A stretch of 64,000 nt of DNA from positions 1-64,000 of the forward strand of contig JALNLA010000003.1 of assembly GCA_023267975.1 (NCBI GenBank), in the 5' to 3' direction. Both the position numbers and the translations under genes were made by a program. Positions 36,621 through 46,547 of the stretch are shown here, piece by piece. Source of the stretch: Candidatus Terraquivivens ruidianensis. GTDB taxonomy: Archaea; Thermoproteota; Nitrososphaeria_A; Caldarchaeales; Wolframiiraptoraceae. Each line of letters opens with the position of its first letter. Within the stretch, counting starts at the first letter, position 1. The notes below the pieces were generated by a model that searched no databases, was not told the origin of the DNA, and worked only from the letters and a program-made list of their open reading frames with translations.

Positions 36621-37403
36621 TCATGTCACTTTAACCCTAGTGCCGACGACCTTCTGCCCTTTAATTACCGCCTCTATACGACCCGGTATAAGCCCGTTGA
36701 TTATATAAACCTCTACGCCGTAACTTGCCGCGGCGAGCGCTTCCTCAACCTTGTAAAACATACCTCCGGTCACATCACCCTCAGTCGATTCATACTTTAC
36801 GGTCATATGGACCTTCTCGGTCAACTCCTCTATAAGAAAGCGCTGGGAAGTTTCCTTATCAAAACCATAAACACCGTCTACATCTACGGCAAAGATGAGT
36901 TGCTTAGCTTTAAGCTTCCTTGCTATGTATGATGCGAGGGTATCGCCGGATAGTATCGTAAACTTTAGCTTCCTATCGAACACGGCATCGCCATGCATCA
37001 CGGGTATAAGACCTATATCCATAGCCGAGAAGATCGGGTCAAAGTTGCATGTCTCTATATCGCCGTCGTTCGTCGTTATGGTGCATGATGGCGATATGCC
37101 TATTACTGGAAGGCCAGCATCGCTAAGCGCGGAGACTACGAGGTCATTAAGCTTCTTCATCGCGTTTATAGTCTCCACAAAACCCTTAAGCTGCTCAGGC
37201 CTCCGGTATCCCTTCTTTATCCCGTAGGCTTCGGCTATTGGATGACCGAACGAGCCTCCCCCGTGCACGACGAAAATGGGCGTAGGCCAACTTGACCTTA
37301 GCTCGTTGCCTATCCTTAGAACAACATCTCGGTTGAATGAAAATCGTTCTTTTTTATTCGTTATAATAGAGCCTCCAAGCTTTAGGACTATCAGTCTCCT
37401 CAT
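36621..37403 (-). CDS. ipk: Isopentenyl phosphate kinase
   Basis: The 260-residue amino-acid-kinase-fold protein starts with VLKLGGSIITNK and has VHGGGSFGHPIAEAYGI, including the His that identifies isopentenyl phosphate kinases. It makes IPP from isopentenyl phosphate in the archaeal variant of the mevalonate pathway. It sits between IDI-2 and the DUF35 gene in one orientation. Confidence 0.93.
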   Translation of the reverse strand: MRRLIVLKLGGSIITNKKERFSFNRDVVLRIGNELRSSWPTPIFVVHGGGSFGHPIAEAYGIKKGYRRPEQLKGFVETINAMKKLNDLVVSALSDAGLPVIGISPSCTITTNDGDIETCNFDPIFSAMDIGLIPVMHGDAVFDRKLKFTILSGDTLASYIARKLKAKQLIFAVDVDGVYGFDKETSQRFLIEELTEKVHMTVKYESTEGDVTGGMFYKVEEALAAASYGVEVYIINGLIPGRIEAVIKGQKVVGTRVKVT

Positions 37404-37453
37404 CTTCCTTTAGCCGTAAAATATTATAAAAAGGAGTTAATTGGTTTTGCGAG

Positions 37454-37876
37454 CTAGCCTTGCTTCGTATGCGCTTGAGCTATTATTGGTCTGAACTTGT
37501 AACCGTAGTATATGATGCCATGTTCAGATTCTTGCCCTAACATCCTAAAAGCTAGCTCTACCGGCATGCCGATTTTAACATCCTCAGGCTCGCAGTCTAC
37601 TATTTCTGCGGTAAGCCTAGTTCCATCCTCTAGCTCCACTATGGCCATAATGTATGCTCCGTAGCCTTCCTTCTCAGCTGGCAACGCATGGACAACGGTG
37701 TAAGAATATACTGCGCCAACCTGAGGAAGCTGGACAGTTTCGATTTTTTCAGAGCCACAAGTAGGGCAGACACTCCTTGGACCTATGCTGGTTTTTCCGC
37801 ACGCTGTACACTTTGAGCCCAACAACCTGTATCTTCTCTCGGCCAGCTGCCATATTCTTGGTGACTTCGGCATCAT
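37454..37876 (-). CDS. DUF35 zinc-ribbon/OB-fold acyl-CoA-associated protein
   Basis: The 140-residue protein has a rubredoxin-like zinc knuckle (CTACGKTSIGPRSVCPTCGS) followed by an OB fold (VGAVYSYTVVHALP). In methanogens such a protein holds thiolase and HMG-CoA synthase together in a channelling complex. Here it ends the thiolase/synthase pair (6-base gap), so the same role is likely. Confidence 0.9.
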   Translation of the reverse strand: MMPKSPRIWQLAERRYRLLGSKCTACGKTSIGPRSVCPTCGSEKIETVQLPQVGAVYSYTVVHALPAEKEGYGAYIMAIVELEDGTRLTAEIVDCEPEDVKIGMPVELAFRMLGQESEHGIIYYGYKFRPIIAQAHTKQG

Positions 37877-37882
37877 CTCAAC

Positions 37883-39049
37883 TCACCTCTTCTGTCTTCC
37901 GAATACATGAATCACGCATGTGCTTGCAGAGCCGCCGATGTTCTGCGTCATGCCTATCTCGGCACCAGAGACCTGTCTCTTCCCAGCCTCGCCCCTCAAT
38001 TGCTTAACTATCTCAACAACCTGCGCAATACCTGTCGCGCCTATAGGATTGCCCCTAGCCTTCAGACCACCGCTCGGGTTGACAGGTATTCTGCCGCCAA
38101 TCTCCGTCTCGCCTTCCTGTATCATCAGCCCCCCCTTTCCTTTTTCGCAGAAGCCCAAATCCTCATACGATACAATCTCCGCAATCGTGAAGCTGTCATG
38201 TAGCTCAGCGACGTCCACATCCTTGGGCTCTATCTTAGCCATGTTATATGCTTGTCTTGATGCCTTTACGACAGCGTTCAGCGTAGTTATATCGGGCCTG
38301 TCATGGAGGGCGATGCTATCTGATGCTACGCCGAGCCCAAGCACGTATATGGGGGTGTCCGTATACTTTTTTGCAATATCTGCCGAGCAGAGCACGACGG
38401 CGGCCGCACCATCTGTTACGGGCGAGCAGTCTAGGACGTGTAACGGGTCAGAAACTATAGGAGACGCAAGCACGCGCTCTACTGTGATCTCGAACTGAAA
38501 TTGCGCTAATGGATTCTTCGTTGCGTTTCTGTGGTTTTTGACGGATACCATCGCAAGCTGCTCAGGCTTTGTACCGTATTGAACGAAGTGTCTTCTGGCG
38601 ATTAGGGCAAATGCTGCTGGAAGCGTAAGTCCGAAGAACGATTCCCACTCTGCATCCATTGCCTTTGTATGCACGCTAGTAGCCTCGGGTGCTGATATGT
38701 CCGTCATCTTCTCTACACCGCCTACCATCACTATGTCGTACATGCCGGATGCGATTGCCATACAGGCTAGGTTAAACGCCATACCAGACGATGCGCATGC
38801 GCTCTCAACCCTAAAGGCAGGCTTAGATTTCAACGATAGATAATCTGCCAAAAGGGGGGCCACATGTTCCTGTCCGACAAAACTACCAGCGGAGAAATTG
38901 CCAACGAAAAGTGCCTGAACCTCATCCCTTCCCATGTTCGCATCTTTGAGGGCTTCATTCCCGGCCTCGACGAAAAGGTCCCTAAGTTGCTTATCCCACC
39001 TCTCGCCGAACTTCGTCATTCCAACACCTACGAGCGCTACCTCACGCAA
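37883..39049 (-). CDS. Acetyl-CoA acetyltransferase (thiolase)
   Basis: The 388-residue thiolase has the nucleophile Cys in ESACASSGMAF (about residue 85) and the C-terminal NPSGGLKARGNPIGATGI. It condenses two acetyl-CoA to acetoacetyl-CoA, the first mevalonate step. It lies between HMG-CoA synthase (12 bases upstream) and DUF35, the arrangement of the archaeal channelling complex. Confidence 0.92.
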   Translation of the reverse strand: MREVALVGVGMTKFGERWDKQLRDLFVEAGNEALKDANMGRDEVQALFVGNFSAGSFVGQEHVAPLLADYLSLKSKPAFRVESACASSGMAFNLACMAIASGMYDIVMVGGVEKMTDISAPEATSVHTKAMDAEWESFFGLTLPAAFALIARRHFVQYGTKPEQLAMVSVKNHRNATKNPLAQFQFEITVERVLASPIVSDPLHVLDCSPVTDGAAAVVLCSADIAKKYTDTPIYVLGLGVASDSIALHDRPDITTLNAVVKASRQAYNMAKIEPKDVDVAELHDSFTIAEIVSYEDLGFCEKGKGGLMIQEGETEIGGRIPVNPSGGLKARGNPIGATGIAQVVEIVKQLRGEAGKRQVSGAEIGMTQNIGGSASTCVIHVFGRQKR

Positions 39050-39061
39050 AACACGTTCACC

Positions 39062-40132
39062 TCACAGCACTACCTTCCCCCAGAACCTCGCATAGAGACT
39101 ATAGTCAACGTATTTCTTCTTGCTGATGTAGTCTTCAACCTTGGGTGCGAGGTCTCTCTTCCTCTCTATACCATCTGCTACCACTATGCTGAACGCATCC
39201 GACCCGGCGCCCGAGCCGAACGAGACTAGGAGTATTCTCTGACCAGGTTTAGCTTGGTCGAGTACCCTGCAAAGCCCTGTGGGTGAAGAGCCAGAGTAAA
39301 AGTTTCCCACGATGGGCGATAATAAGCCTGGCGACACCTTACTCTCGCTGAATCCTAACCTTTTGGCAACTTCGACTGGGAATGAACCATTGGGCTGATG
39401 CGGAACTATGTAATCAAAGTCCTCCGGCTTCATGTTAAGCTCCTTCATCAAGCCACTAGCAGCTGCTATTACATGTCTAAAGTACGCAGGCTCTCCCGTA
39501 AACCTTCCACCATGTCTTGGGTACTTAATTAAATCCCTTCTCCAAAAGTCTGGTGTATCCGTCCCTACTGAGTACTGTCCCTCAAAGTAGGCTATCGGGT
39601 TGCCCGACTCGTGGCCTATGATGAAAGCCGAGCCGCCTGCCGAAGCCGTATACTCCAGTATATCACCAGGCAAGGACTGGGAGCAGTCAGCGGCAACCGC
39701 AAGCCCATACTTAATCATGCCTGACCTTGCTTGGGATATGCAGCTTATGATGGCTTCCGTACCACCCTTGCAGGCAAACTCGTAATCGGCAAGCCTCACC
39801 GACATGGGTGCTCCTATCGCGGCCGCGATTATCGTTGAGGTAGGTTTAACGGCGTAAGGTTTTGACTCCGAGCCCGAGTATATCGCTCCTATGTCCTTCG
39901 GGCTCACCTCGGGCGCTCTCTTTAAAGCGTTCCTAGCAGCCTCCACCGCTATCGTGACCTGATCCTCGTCTGGTCCCTTCACGGAAATCTCTTGGACCCT
40001 TAACCCCCTCAGCGCATCTAGCGATTCGCTCCATGCATGGGCTATATTTTCTATCTTAATCCTATATCTCGGTATGTAAGAGCCATAACCCAATATTACC
40101 GTCTTTTTATCGCTGAAGGCCGTCATTGACAC
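39062..40132 (-). CDS. Hydroxymethylglutaryl-CoA synthase
   Basis: A 356-residue synthase of the archaeal type. The catalytic cysteine lies in [12 protein letters not shown] (about residue 121), with the His of [11 protein letters not shown] and the [16 protein letters not shown] segment typical of the family. It makes HMG-CoA from acetoacetyl-CoA and acetyl-CoA. It follows the HMG-CoA reductase gene by 9 bases. Confidence 0.93.
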   Translation of the reverse strand: MSMTAFSDKKTVILGYGSYIPRYRIKIENIAHAWSESLDALRGLRVQEISVKGPDEDQVTIAVEAARNALKRAPEVSPKDIGAIYSGSESKPYAVKPTSTIIAAAIGAPMSVRLADYEFACKGGTEAIISCISQARSGMIKYGLAVAADCSQSLPGDILEYTASAGGSAFIIGHESGNPIAYFEGQYSVGTDTPDFWRRDLIKYPRHGGRFTGEPAYFRHVIAAASGLMKELNMKPEDFDYIVPHQPNGSFPVEVAKRLGFSESKVSPGLLSPIVGNFYSGSSPTGLCRVLDQAKPGQRILLVSFGSGAGSDAFSIVVADGIERKRDLAPKVEDYISKKKYVDYSLYARFWGKVVL

Positions 40133-40141
40133 CGCACCTAC

Positions 40142-41413
40142 CTAAGCAGCTCTTCCTCTCAACTTCTGTAGTATCTCAACGGCCCTGTCCAACCTTATAA
40201 CTCCATCCTTCACCATCATCTCAGCGACCTTCTCCACCTCGTCGCCGACAGCGCCAGCCATCACGGCAACGTTCTTCGCATGTAACGACATGTGACCTCT
40301 CTGGATGCCCTCGGCTGCCAATGCCCTTAATGCTGCAAGGTTCTGAGCTAAACCTACGGCTCCAACGACTTCGGCCAACTCGAATGCCGTCTTGACTCGA
40401 AGGATTTTGAGGCATATCCTTGCTAGAGGGTTCGTCTTGGTGGCACCGCCCACGATGCCTAGGGCTAAGGGCATTTCTAAAGTACCGACAAGGTCACCAC
40501 GTTCGTCCAGCTCCCACCTCGACAAAGGCTCGTACCTTCCGTTTCTTGCAGCGTAAGCATGAGCACCTGCCTCTACTGCCCTCCAATCATTTCCCGTGGC
40601 TATAACTACTGCATCGATACCGTTCATTATTCCTTTGTTGTGTGTGGCAGCCCTATACGGGTCGGCGGCCGCGAAAGCCCACGCATAGACTATACCTTTC
40701 GCAACCTCTTCCCCTCCGACGGCATCCTTTGGCACGACGGCTTTTGTCCTTACTAGTCTCCTGTCTGCTAAATTGGATATTATCCTGAGGTAGACCTTCC
40801 CACCAGTTATTTGTGAGATATAGGGAGCGACAGCCTCGGCCATAGTGTTGACAGCGTTCGCGCCCATAGCATCCTTCACGTCGACCAGAAGGTGAACGAT
40901 AAGCATGGGTCCCTCTGAAGAGTTTATTATCCTTGCCTCCAAATCCTTGGCACCGCCTCCCAAGCTTACTAAGACTGGGTCCTTCTCATTGGCAATCTTA
41001 AGTATCTCATCCTTGACTTTCAAAACATCAAACCTAGCGCCCTCGATGTTTTTGATTCCGACAACCTGCACCTGACCTATCATCACGGATTCTGTGCAAA
41101 TGGAGAGTATACCGCCACCTTCCCTCATCATCCTAGCCGCGTTGGAAGCTGCGGCGACTACCGAGGGCTCCTCGATCACCATCGGTACTAAGTATTCCTT
41201 TCCGTTTATCAAGAAGTTGGTCGCTATACCGAGAGGTAACCCAAAGGTTCCTATGACGTTCTCAATCATCCTGTTCGCTACGGACAAATCCAGCCCGCCG
41301 TGTTTCCTCAACAGCTCGACCTCTTCGGGCGTAAGGTCAGCGAACTCCGCTACGTGCTTTAGCCTCTCTTCCGGCAAGAGTTGATAGAATCGAGCTATCC
41401 TGGACGATTTCAT
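40142..41413 (-). CDS. HMG-CoA reductase, class II (bacterial-like) type
   Basis: The 423-residue enzyme makes mevalonate from HMG-CoA. The N-terminal ENVIGTFGLPLGIATNFLIN and EEPSVVAAASNAARM, and the C-terminal VGLAQNLAALRALAAEGIQRG and HMSLHAKNVA, match class II reductases rather than the class I form of most archaea. DAMGANAVNTM is also present. It opens the run HMGR-HMGS-thiolase-DUF35. This class is thought to have entered archaea from bacteria, but here it is neatly embedded in an archaeal operon. Confidence 0.9.
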   Translation of the reverse strand: MKSSRIARFYQLLPEERLKHVAEFADLTPEEVELLRKHGGLDLSVANRMIENVIGTFGLPLGIATNFLINGKEYLVPMVIEEPSVVAAASNAARMMREGGGILSICTESVMIGQVQVVGIKNIEGARFDVLKVKDEILKIANEKDPVLVSLGGGAKDLEARIINSSEGPMLIVHLLVDVKDAMGANAVNTMAEAVAPYISQITGGKVYLRIISNLADRRLVRTKAVVPKDAVGGEEVAKGIVYAWAFAAADPYRAATHNKGIMNGIDAVVIATGNDWRAVEAGAHAYAARNGRYEPLSRWELDERGDLVGTLEMPLALGIVGGATKTNPLARICLKILRVKTAFELAEVVGAVGLAQNLAALRALAAEGIQRGHMSLHAKNVAVMAGAVGDEVEKVAEMMVKDGVIRLDRAVEILQKLRGRAA

Positions 41414-41578
41414 GATATAATTTTAAAAAAACAGTCAAATAAATTTCTTATGCTTAACGCTAAAAGATATCTTTAAACGAATTTCGTACTAAAGCTTCTA
41501 TTAGGGTCATTTAAACGAAAAGGGTTTTGCAAACTATGTTTTGGAGAGAACGCAGCGTGAAGACGCTCGTAAACTACT

Positions 41579-42562
41579 CTAGCTTTTCGTAAGCCATACC
41601 CTTACGCCAGCGTTATGTTTCCTGACCAATATCGGCTGGCCGCCGCTCTCTTCTATGGCTTTACATACTGCCGCCTTTTTGTTCGATGTTGCAAGGCTTA
41701 TCATACAACCGCCACCTCCACCGCCTGTCAGCTTGCTCCCCAAAGCCCCAGCCTTCCTCGTAGCCTCTACCAGCCTGTCTAAGGATTCATGCGACACGCC
41801 TATGACCTTAAGCAACTCATGGTTCATGTTCATCAAGGCACCCAAGGTCGCCAAGTCCATTTCTCTGAAGGCCTTCAAGGCCAAGTTCGATATCCAACTC
41901 ATGACACCCATCAGCTGGCTTATACCCTCAACCCTCTTAGCTTTCTTTCTACCTACTATGGATACGAATTTGCCGGTTGAACGCTGTATTCCCGTGTTGC
42001 CCACGATTATTTCGATGTCACGATTTATCTTCTTCGGTTTGCTGTCGTCCTGTATCCTCCAAACCAAAAGGCCTCCGTAAGTTGAGACAAGCGGGTCTAT
42101 ACCAGAAGGGTTTACATGCACGTGCCTTTCAGCTTGTAACGAGAACCTCCATATCTGCTCTCTGTCAAGCTCATGGCCTAAAATTTTACTGGTAGCCGCT
42201 ACCGTCGCCACGGATATGGCTCCCGAGGAGCCCAGACCTACGGACGATGGAATCGTAGAGCATATATCTATACTTAAGCCCTTCTTCTCCTCAAAGTGTT
42301 CTAAGACCGTTTTGGCCGCTATCCTTACGGGTTCGAGAAACTTTGTAGCCTTTCTACCGCCCATTAAGGGCTTAACTTCGCTGTCCTCGTAAGTGCAGGC
42401 AAAACCCAAGTCTGAGCATATCCTTAACGACCCATCCTCTCTAGGAGATGCGGAGACCTTAACCAGTTTGTCTATAGCCATGACTATGGCGGGCACGTTA
42501 TAGACCACGAAATGCTCACCGTAAAGAATCACCTTGCCAGGCGCTACGGCCACTGCTTTCAA
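41579..42562 (-). CDS. mvk: Mevalonate kinase
   Basis: This 327-residue GHMP kinase has VAPGKVILYGEHFVVY, the phosphate-binding loop GLGSSGAISVATVAA near residue 110, and the C-terminal KLTGGGGGGCMISL. It phosphorylates mevalonate. Located upstream of HMG-CoA reductase in the same orientation, it fits the isoprenoid cluster. Confidence 0.92.
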   Translation of the reverse strand: MKAVAVAPGKVILYGEHFVVYNVPAIVMAIDKLVKVSASPREDGSLRICSDLGFACTYEDSEVKPLMGGRKATKFLEPVRIAAKTVLEHFEEKKGLSIDICSTIPSSVGLGSSGAISVATVAATSKILGHELDREQIWRFSLQAERHVHVNPSGIDPLVSTYGGLLVWRIQDDSKPKKINRDIEIIVGNTGIQRSTGKFVSIVGRKKAKRVEGISQLMGVMSWISNLALKAFREMDLATLGALMNMNHELLKVIGVSHESLDRLVEATRKAGALGSKLTGGGGGGCMISLATSNKKAAVCKAIEESGGQPILVRKHNAGVRVWLTKS

Positions 42563-42682
42563 GGGTCTGAGTTCACCTAGTCCACTGTCTTTTACGTTAA
42601 AATATCGCTTATTTTTGTTTTCGGTTTATCCATTTTTAAGTTCGAAGTTCGTAAGTATTTTGCTGAGTTTAAAGGTTGAACA

Positions 42683-43060
42683 TCATACCTGACCCTGAAG
42701 TATTCGTCTGTAGAAAGACCTCCTGACCCTGTCCACGCTCCTAAGAAGCTCTTCCCGGCTTCTGTACCTAGCCTTTACGATGCTAAGCGTCCTTTTACCC
42801 CCTTCCTCCTTTGACAGCACGTACCTGACCGTTCCGCCTGTCCCTCTGCCTCTAAAATCTTTTTCGACCTCTACCAGCATATCGTACGTGGTCCTGCCGC
42901 CGTTCGTCATGACGATGCCTATAGCAAATCCGCACCTACCAAACTTCTCGTAAAGAGCAAGCTCTTCAGCGTAATGACGGTAAGTTATCAGACCTATCAC
43001 TTTCCTATCCTCAATCTTTGTGAGCATGTCTTCAACAATGCCCTTTAAGCTCGCCTTCAT
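42683..43060 (-). CDS. Conserved protein of unknown function (125 residues)
   Basis: I do not recognise the family. The protein is basic, with a core EKFGRCGFAIGIVMTNGGRT and an arginine-rich helical end (ELLRSVDRVRRSFYRRIL). It has no signal peptide or membrane helix. It lies between MEMO and mevalonate kinase in the same orientation with gaps of about 70 and 120 bases. Confidence 0.6.
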   Translation of the reverse strand: MKASLKGIVEDMLTKIEDRKVIGLITYRHYAEELALYEKFGRCGFAIGIVMTNGGRTTYDMLVEVEKDFRGRGTGGTVRYVLSKEEGGKRTLSIVKARYRSREELLRSVDRVRRSFYRRILQGQV

Positions 43061-43131
43061 GAGATTTACAGGGCAAATGCCTATTTATATCAATAACCAT
43101 ACGAGCCTTACGAAGGCTACCTACCTTATAA

Positions 43132-43992
43132 CTACTCTATGATTATGGAGGCGTAGCCCACGACTGCCGATCTGTCGCCAGTAACGTCTCCGCTCGTTGC
43201 ATACTTTAGCAGCCTGACATTCCTGGCACCTAAAGCTTTCGATGCAGCTAGTATGGCGGCAATCGGTCCATAACCGCATGCAGTAATCCTGTGTTTGAAT
43301 ATTACATCGTAAAATCCTTCAACGTCTAATGCGCTTATGCGCTCTATCGCCATTGAGTCTTTTTTCTTAGCGACTGCGTCTGGCTCGTAATGAGTGAAAT
43401 CCGATGATGCGATAAGCAGTGCATCCTCTCCGCTAACGGATTCCGCTATCGCCCTGCCGACTTCCTCTGCCGCATCCTTATCTTGGTTTAGCATCACTAT
43501 CGGCACAAGCTTGAATTCTCCCAGCACGTACTGGAGGAATGGAAGCTGAACCTCGAGTGAGTGTTCTTCGTCGTGCGAATATTCGTCCAAGCTTACTAAG
43601 TCCGAGTTCTTCGAAATAAGCCTAACCAGCTCTGAATCAATCGACACGCTACCAAGCGGCGTGTACCATTCGCCCTCTGGGTATACGGAAACTTCAGAAC
43701 CTATGCCAGCATGGTTGGGCCCTACCATGACCACGACCTTCGGCTTCCTCCTTCCTTCGAGGGAGGTATACGAGTGGGCTGCTATGGGCCCAGAATACAT
43801 GTAACCCGCATGGGGGCATATGAGTGCGGGTATTTTTTCATATCCCCATACACCTTTTGGCAACCTTCCCGGCCCAATCGGGTGTAAAAACGCATCTTTT
43901 ATCTGCTTTATCAAAAGCTCCCGGGTACCAGCATAGAAGCTACCGGCAACGACCGGCCTGCGTATACCCATTCCTGATCTCCGGATATTCAC
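43132..43992 (-). CDS. MEMO family protein
   Basis: This 286-residue MEMO/AmrB-type protein shows ALICPHAGYMYSGPIAAHS, VVMVGPNHAGIGS and ASSDFTHYEPD, whose histidines form the metal-like site related to extradiol dioxygenases. It is the partner type of AmrS radical SAM proteins, one of which is at 25694-26809. The start is either 43992 or the internal Met eight codons later. Confidence 0.9.
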   Translation of the reverse strand: MNIRRSGMGIRRPVVAGSFYAGTRELLIKQIKDAFLHPIGPGRLPKGVWGYEKIPALICPHAGYMYSGPIAAHSYTSLEGRRKPKVVVMVGPNHAGIGSEVSVYPEGEWYTPLGSVSIDSELVRLISKNSDLVSLDEYSHDEEHSLEVQLPFLQYVLGEFKLVPIVMLNQDKDAAEEVGRAIAESVSGEDALLIASSDFTHYEPDAVAKKKDSMAIERISALDVEGFYDVIFKHRITACGYGPIAAILAASKALGARNVRLLKYATSGDVTGDRSAVVGYASIIIE

Positions 43993-44024
43993 TGCTCGCC
44001 CGTTATTAAAACTTCACATAAAGC

Positions 44025-44642
44025 CTAAGCGACTGATGGGGGCATGAAGCTTTCGGGCAGTATCTCCGCTTCCTTTTCTGGGGTAAGCAAGCCCCTCTCC
44101 ATGAGGACGCGCTTCGCCAAATACCAGAATGCGTACGGTAAGGATGACTTTCCCCTGTTGTTTATCGGAACGGCCAAGTCTATGTTGCTAAGCATGTTAT
44201 CTGTGCTGCAGAACGCTATAACAGGTATTCTCGCTATCGCCGCCTCATCTATGGCTTGGGCATCGTAGCGCGGGTCAGAAACGAGTACCAGCTGGGGCTC
44301 TATATAGTATTTTAAAACCCTGTTCGTGAACATTCCTGAACGAATCTTTTGAACAACAGGTATACAGCCGGTAAGCTCACAGAACCTCTGGACTGCCCTG
44401 ATACCATAAACGTGCGTCGATACCACGACAACCTTTTCAGGAGGGAAGAGCGAGATGAATTTGGCGGCAATGTTAAGCCTGTCAAGGGTCTTCTTTATAT
44501 CTATCAGGTATATGCCATCCTGCCTCAGCTTAAATATGAATTTCTCAGTATGTCTTACTTTAACCTTTGAGCCAACATGCATGGCATTCTTCACGAACAG
44601 CTCCATGATTTCTGCTTCTGCTGACTGCGACGATTCCAACAT
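44025..44642 (-). CDS. rps2: Small ribosomal subunit protein S2 (uS2)
   Basis: A 205-residue S2 with FVKNAMHVGSKVK, RQDGIYLIDIKKTLDRL, VLVSDPRYDAQAIDEA and PVIAFCSTDN. It ends the run Rpo3-L18e-L13-S9-Rpo10-enolase-S2, which is a standard archaeal order. The enolase stop lies directly against the S2 start. Confidence 0.95.
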   Translation of the reverse strand: MLESSQSAEAEIMELFVKNAMHVGSKVKVRHTEKFIFKLRQDGIYLIDIKKTLDRLNIAAKFISLFPPEKVVVVSTHVYGIRAVQRFCELTGCIPVVQKIRSGMFTNRVLKYYIEPQLVLVSDPRYDAQAIDEAAIARIPVIAFCSTDNMLSNIDLAVPINNRGKSSLPYAFWYLAKRVLMERGLLTPEKEAEILPESFMPPSVA

Positions 44643-45896
44643 TCATCCCTCCAACGTTGCCATTCTTAGCTTGTTACCCAAGCTTTCACCAATCCTTAAC
44701 AACTCGTTCGCCTTTGCAACCCTCTCACCGCCAACTACGCCCGACTTAATTAATTTACACTCGAACCCGACGGCTATATGGGCAAGGTGACCCTCGGGTG
44801 TCTCTCCCGACCTGTGGGATGCGACCGTTACCATACCGAGTTCCTGCGCGACTTTGCATGCTTTCCGTGTATCGGTAAGCGTACCAACTTGATTGGGCTT
44901 GATGATTACCGCGTTGGCAGCCCCAGTCTCTCCAGCCTTTTTGATAAGCGTCGCGTTAGTTACCACAAGGTCGTCGGCGCAAACTAAAACGCCCGACACA
45001 TTCTTGAGTATCTCTCTGAAACCTTCGAAGTCGTACTCTTCAACTGGGTCTTCGACATAGACCAAGTCAAACTCTCGTATGAGAGACAGTATGTAGCTTA
45101 TGTGTTCTTCCCTCGTCATGCGCTTGCCCTCATTCTCGTAAATGTAACATCCTCTCTTCTCATCCCATAAGCTTGATGCGGCCACATCCATTCCGATTCC
45201 AAGCCTTATACCCGTATGTTCCGAGACCCTATCAACAGCATCCATGACGCTCTCTAAAGCATCACGAATAAGCATGTTCGGTGCGTACGCCCCTTCATCA
45301 CCTTTTCCAAGCGGAAAGTTCGGTAGCTTCTTTTGGAGAATCTTTCCCAGTTCCTTATGGACCAAAGTGTTTGCCATTACTGCATCAAGGGGCGTCTTAG
45401 GATTGAGCGGGACGGTTAACATTTCCTGTATGTCTGGTGCGCCCTTGCCTGCATGCTTACCCCCACCCAATACGTTACCCAGCGGTAACGGAACGGTCGA
45501 AGCTTTAGGGTTCAAAAGCTCATGTAACGGTTTTCCTAAAGAATCCGAAGTCGCTAGAGCTGTCGCAAGGGATACGGCGTAGGCGAGGTTCCCACCAATC
45601 TTTTCAAACCTGTCTGTACCATCGACATCTTTAAGCACAAAATCCACGGATTCTTGTTCGAATGCGTCGAGACCTATCAAGCGTTGCTTTATAATTTTTT
45701 TAAATAGCTCGAGGGATTCTTTGACACCACCTAAAGGATAGGGAACGGCCTCCTTTATGCCTCTACTCTTGCCAGCAGGAGCTGCAGCCCTTCCTAGACC
45801 TTTAGTTGTCCTAATTTCGACCTCTATCGTCTCGTCGCCCCTGCTATCAAACACTATCCTTGCGTGAGCATCTACAATTTTTGATGGGCTGCTCAC
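44643..45896 (-). CDS. eno: Enolase (divergent archaeal type)
   Basis: This 417-residue enolase keeps GIGMDVAASSLWD, YVEDPVEEYDFEG and IIKPNQVGTLT with the catalytic Lys, and SHRSGET. The N-terminal loop differs from the common GASTG motif (here PAGKSRGIKEAV), which is known to vary in archaea. The gene starts with GTG, overlapping the Rpo10 stop by 4 bases. Confidence 0.9.
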   Translation of the reverse strand: MSSPSKIVDAHARIVFDSRGDETIEVEIRTTKGLGRAAAPAGKSRGIKEAVPYPLGGVKESLELFKKIIKQRLIGLDAFEQESVDFVLKDVDGTDRFEKIGGNLAYAVSLATALATSDSLGKPLHELLNPKASTVPLPLGNVLGGGKHAGKGAPDIQEMLTVPLNPKTPLDAVMANTLVHKELGKILQKKLPNFPLGKGDEGAYAPNMLIRDALESVMDAVDRVSEHTGIRLGIGMDVAASSLWDEKRGCYIYENEGKRMTREEHISYILSLIREFDLVYVEDPVEEYDFEGFREILKNVSGVLVCADDLVVTNATLIKKAGETGAANAVIIKPNQVGTLTDTRKACKVAQELGMVTVASHRSGETPEGHLAHIAVGFECKLIKSGVVGGERVAKANELLRIGESLGNKLRMATLEG

Positions 45897-46117
45897 GTCT
45901 TTACGTCTCCTCTCTTACCAAACTTTGACCTGAATTCCACAATCTCGTCAAAATAGTCTTCCGTAGATATGAACATCCTTCTACAGCAGTACCTCTTTAT
46001 GCCTAACTCGTCAAGAACCTTAGCCGGGCTCTCGCCCGATTCTACCTTAGCTCTGTACTCCTCCCATTTATCCGCTATGAGGGCTCCGCAGGTGAAACAC
46101 CTAATCGGAAACATCAA
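45893..46117 (-). CDS. rpoN: DNA-directed RNA polymerase subunit Rpo10 (RpoN)
   Basis: This 74-residue protein has PIRCFTCGALIADKWEEY and KRYCCRRMFIS, the zinc motif of Rpo10. It helps assemble the Rpo3-Rpo11 platform. It overlaps enolase by 4 bases and lies 26 bases after S9. Confidence 0.95.
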   Translation of the reverse strand: MMFPIRCFTCGALIADKWEEYRAKVESGESPAKVLDELGIKRYCCRRMFISTEDYFDEIVEFRSKFGKRGDVKT

Positions 46118-46143
46118 GTCAGATCAACACCAAACCTAAAGCT

Positions 46144-46545
46144 TTACCTGTATGACTTTTGCTTAAACCTCCTTGCAGACCTTCTGTTTGGCTTTTTGGG
46201 TTCAGTCCTCCGCGGGTCGTCTACCAGCAACGCACGATCATATTGTAGCATCGCCTCCCTTGCCTTTGAACTATGAGCCGCGATGGCTTTTGCTATCGCA
46301 ATCGATGTAGCATCGGCAACAGCAAGAACGCCACCGCCCGAGACTTTCACGTCAAAAGTATGCGTCTTCCAAAATTTCTCATCAAAGTACAACGGCGTCA
46401 GTATTTTTTTGATGATAATATCATGGCCAAGTCTCTCGACGGGTACGTTGTTTATCAGCACTTCGCCATTCCCATGCCTCACCTTAAGCCTCGCCACGGC
46501 CGTCTTCCTCTTTCCAACAAATATGTTTTCAACTACCTTGCTCAT
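46144..46545 (-). CDS. rps9: Small ribosomal subunit protein S9 (uS9)
   Basis: The 133-residue protein begins with FVGKRKTAVARLKV and ends with the conserved basic tail ARRFKQKSYR, which reaches the P-site tRNA. It is 2 bases after L13. Confidence 0.95.
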   Translation of the reverse strand: MSKVVENIFVGKRKTAVARLKVRHGNGEVLINNVPVERLGHDIIIKKILTPLYFDEKFWKTHTFDVKVSGGGVLAVADATSIAIAKAIAAHSSKAREAMLQYDRALLVDDPRRTEPKKPNRRSARRFKQKSYR

Positions 46546-46547
46546 GT

